Source: Allobosea caraganae (lineage in GTDB: Bacteria > Pseudomonadota > Alphaproteobacteria > Rhizobiales > Beijerinckiaceae). Taken from it: 64,000 nucleotides of DNA. The notes under the pieces are model-generated. The model was not told the DNA's origin. It did no database searches and worked only from the letters and a program-made list of their open reading frames with translations. The stretch's first letter is position 1. The number at the start of each line of letters is the position of its first letter. Where the stretch lies: positions 1-64,000 of the forward strand of contig NZ_QQTO01000030.1 of the NCBI RefSeq assembly GCF_003351345.1, written 5' to 3'. The position numbers and the translations under genes are program-made. This document shows positions 62,196 to 64,000 of this stretch, piece by piece.

Positions 62196-64000
62196 TGGCC
62201 ATCGACGGCGTGCTGCTGGGCATCTTCAACAACTACTTCCGCGCGGCTGCGGAGGCTGCCGGCTACACGCTGGAGCGGACGGCCTACACGACCTTCATCA
62301 AGGAGAGCCAGGACTTCACCACCGGATTGATCACGCCCGCGGGGCAGCATTTCGCCTTCCCGGTCTCGATCGGCGCGCAGAGCTATATCGGCATCGACTA
62401 TTCGACCTTCATCGAGTCGCTGGCGCCCTGGCACGAGGGCGATATCGGCATCGCCAACTGCCCCTTCGCCACCAAGGGCGTCTCGACGCATCTGCCGGAC
62501 TACCACCTGATCAAGCCGATCTTCGCCGAGGGCGAGCTGATGGGCTTCGCCTGGGCCTTCATTCACTCCTCCGACATGGGCGGCATCGTCGCCGGCAGCA
62601 TCCAGCCGAGCGCCTACGAGCTGTTCCAGGAGGGGCTGCGGATCACGCCGAAGAAGCTCTACGCGAAGGGCGTCCTCCAGGCCGAAATCCGAGAGTTCCT
62701 GCTCTCCAACGTCCGCATCCCCGACAAGAACTGGGGCGATCTCAACGCCGTCGTCGCGGCGCTCGGCATCGCCGAAGCGCGCGTGCAGCAGGCCGTGGTG
62801 AAATGGGGCATCGACGCCGTCCGCGAGGGCCGCGATGCGCTGATCGCCTATGCCGAGAGCCGCACCCGCGCCATCATCCGCACCATGCCGGATGCGCGCT
62901 GGAGCTTCGAGGACTACCTTGAGGACGACTTCGTCTCCGACGTGCCGGTCCGCATCAAGCTGAGCGTCGCGAAGGATGGCGAGGACGGCCTGCATTTCGA
63001 CTTCACCGGCTCCGATCCGCAGGTGCAGGCGGCCTTCAACCTTGCCACCAACGGCCGCCACCCCTTCCTCTGCCTGGCCATGTTCGGCTTCTTCCGCACC
63101 CGCGATCCCGGTCTGCCGATCAATGCCGGGCTGATCCGCCCGTTCCGCTTTACCGCGCCCGAGGGCAGCGTCGTCAACGCCTCCTTCCCGGCAGCGACCG
63201 GCGTGCGCTATGCCCTGACCCAGCTCATCTTCACCATCGTGCAGGGCGCGCTGGCCGAGGTTCTCCCCGGCACGATCCCGGCGGCCGGGGCAGGGCAGGC
63301 GACCATCCCCGCCATTTCCACGGTCGATCCCAAGACCGGCCAGCGCCAGGTCACCGTGATCCAGCCGATGATCGGCGGCTCTGGCGGGCGGCCCTGGGCC
63401 GATGGCGTCGAGGGTTGCGACATCTCGCTCGGCTCCCTGCGCAACACGCCTTGCGAGATCCTGGAGCACGAGGCCGGCTTGCGCGTCCTGGCCTATGAGG
63501 TGATCCCCGGCAGTGGCGGCGCCGGCCGCTTCCGCGGCGGCAGCGCCTTGCGGCTCGACGTCAAGCTGCTGCACCCCAACACCATCTTCACGGCGCGCGG
63601 GATGGAACGCACCAAGTTCCAGCCATGGGGCCTCGAGGGCGGCAAGGCCGGTGCGCCCGGCGATTGCGTTCTGAATCCGGGCACCGCCGCAGAGCGGCGG
63701 CTCGGCAAGGTCAATGTGGAGCGGCTCTCCGCTGGCGACGTGATCAGTCTGCGCACGCCCGCCGGCGGCGGCTATGGCGATCCGCTGACGCGCGATACCG
63801 GCAAGGTTCTGGACGATGTCCTGGACGGTTTCGTCAGCTTTGACGAAGCGCGCGATATCTATGGCGTCGAGCTGGACGGCGCGGAGATCGATCTCGCTGC
63901 AACCGGTGCCGCGCGAGCCGCCCGGCAGACAGGAGCCTTGCCGGCGCGCTACGATTTTGGCGAAGGGCGCTCGGCCTACATGCGGCAGTTTCCGGCCGTG
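62195..64000 (+). CDS. Hydantoinase B/oxoprolinase-family subunit (second copy), 3' end outside window
   Basis: The frame is open for 602 codons to the right edge with no stop. Family features: LGIFNNYFRAAAEAAGYTLE, SQDFTTGLITPAGQ, IANCPFATKGVSTHLPDY, a central IGGSGGRPWADGVEG and the near-terminal RTPAGGGYGDPLTRD. The closing block shows that only a short tail is missing. Catalytic partner of the preceding HyuA. N-terminal residues differ from the copy at 41953, which begins with a longer TLEIVKGALRSA-type segment. Confidence 0.92.
   Translation, partial: MAIDGVLLGIFNNYFRAAAEAAGYTLERTAYTTFIKESQDFTTGLITPAGQHFAFPVSIGAQSYIGIDYSTFIESLAPWHEGDIGIANCPFATKGVSTHLPDYHLIKPIFAEGELMGFAWAFIHSSDMGGIVAGSIQPSAYELFQEGLRITPKKLYAKGVLQAEIREFLLSNVRIPDKNWGDLNAVVAALGIAEARVQQAVVKWGIDAVREGRDALIAYAESRTRAIIRTMPDARWSFEDYLEDDFVSDVPVRIKLSVAKDGEDGLHFDFTGSDPQVQAAFNLATNGRHPFLCLAMFGFFRTRDPGLPINAGLIRPFRFTAPEGSVVNASFPAATGVRYALTQLIFTIVQGALAEVLPGTIPAAGAGQATIPAISTVDPKTGQRQVTVIQPMIGGSGGRPWADGVEGCDISLGSLRNTPCEILEHEAGLRVLAYEVIPGSGGAGRFRGGSALRLDVKLLHPNTIFTARGMERTKFQPWGLEGGKAGAPGDCVLNPGTAAERRLGKVNVERLSAGDVISLRTPAGGGYGDPLTRDTGKVLDDVLDGFVSFDEARDIYGVELDGAEIDLAATGAARAARQTGALPARYDFGEGRSAYMRQFPAV

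Overview
The window reads as chromosomal (or large-replicon) DNA from a high-GC alphaproteobacterium of the order Hyphomicrobiales (Rhizobiales), plausibly a Bosea-like soil or plant-associated genus. The basis is the GC-rich codon use, two copies of intergenic repeats typical of that order (17196-17298 and 23512-23617), a DUF1127 gene beside a GcvA-like LysR gene, and the density of solute-uptake operons. The genus is inferred. No rRNA, tRNA, CRISPR array or replication gene was seen.

Almost the whole window is a chain of uptake-plus-catabolism modules, most with their own regulator. (1) 263-9674: a PotABCD-type ABC transporter with a creatinase-like M24 protein on the minus strand, a LacI regulator, then an amidase and an enolase-superfamily enzyme on the plus strand. 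Five near-identical operators (core CAATCGWTTG) sit at the two divergent promoters. (2) 10507-17186: leuC-leuD-leuB paralogues joined to a NitT/TauT-type transporter and an SDR dehydrogenase, followed by a convergent LysR gene. (3) 19222-31253: a two-domain class III CoA-transferase, a phthalate-dioxygenase-like Rieske oxygenase, two tandem binding proteins, a fused permease and an ATPase. On the opposite strand lie a [2Fe-2S] ferredoxin, a ferredoxin reductase and an IclR regulator. An identical 19-bp palindromic element lies upstream of both ends, and a related palindrome lies before the oxygenase. (4) 34405-47153: a citrate-synthase-like protein with an N-terminal DNA-binding domain, divergent from an 11-kb operon with an M20 peptidase, a Dpp-type transporter without ATPase, an MmgE/PrpD protein, HyuB, HyuA and an MFS transporter. 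(5) 47226-55302: an M28-like peptidase with a substituted active site and a ketopantoate-reductase-like protein, divergent from a GntR regulator, an SDR and a second Dpp-type transporter without ATPase. (6) 55385-64000: an IclR regulator divergent from a PotDABC-type transporter coupled to a second HyuA/HyuB pair, the last cut by the window edge.

Between modules lie scars: the start of an IS1182-family transposase at the left edge, an isochorismatase remnant, an IS6-family remnant with one internal stop, an SMP-30/gluconolactonase tail, and an SDR fragment broken by an IS5-family remnant. Modules 2 and 3 are separated by such scars. Parts of module 3 and its flanks look less GC-rich by eye than the rest, which fits separate acquisition.

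The most interesting candidates are module 3 (a complete but unassigned Rieske oxygenase/CoA-transferase/uptake system with a visible operator set) and module 1 (a LacI regulon built around a non-canonical M24 enzyme). Substrates are not determinable from sequence alone.
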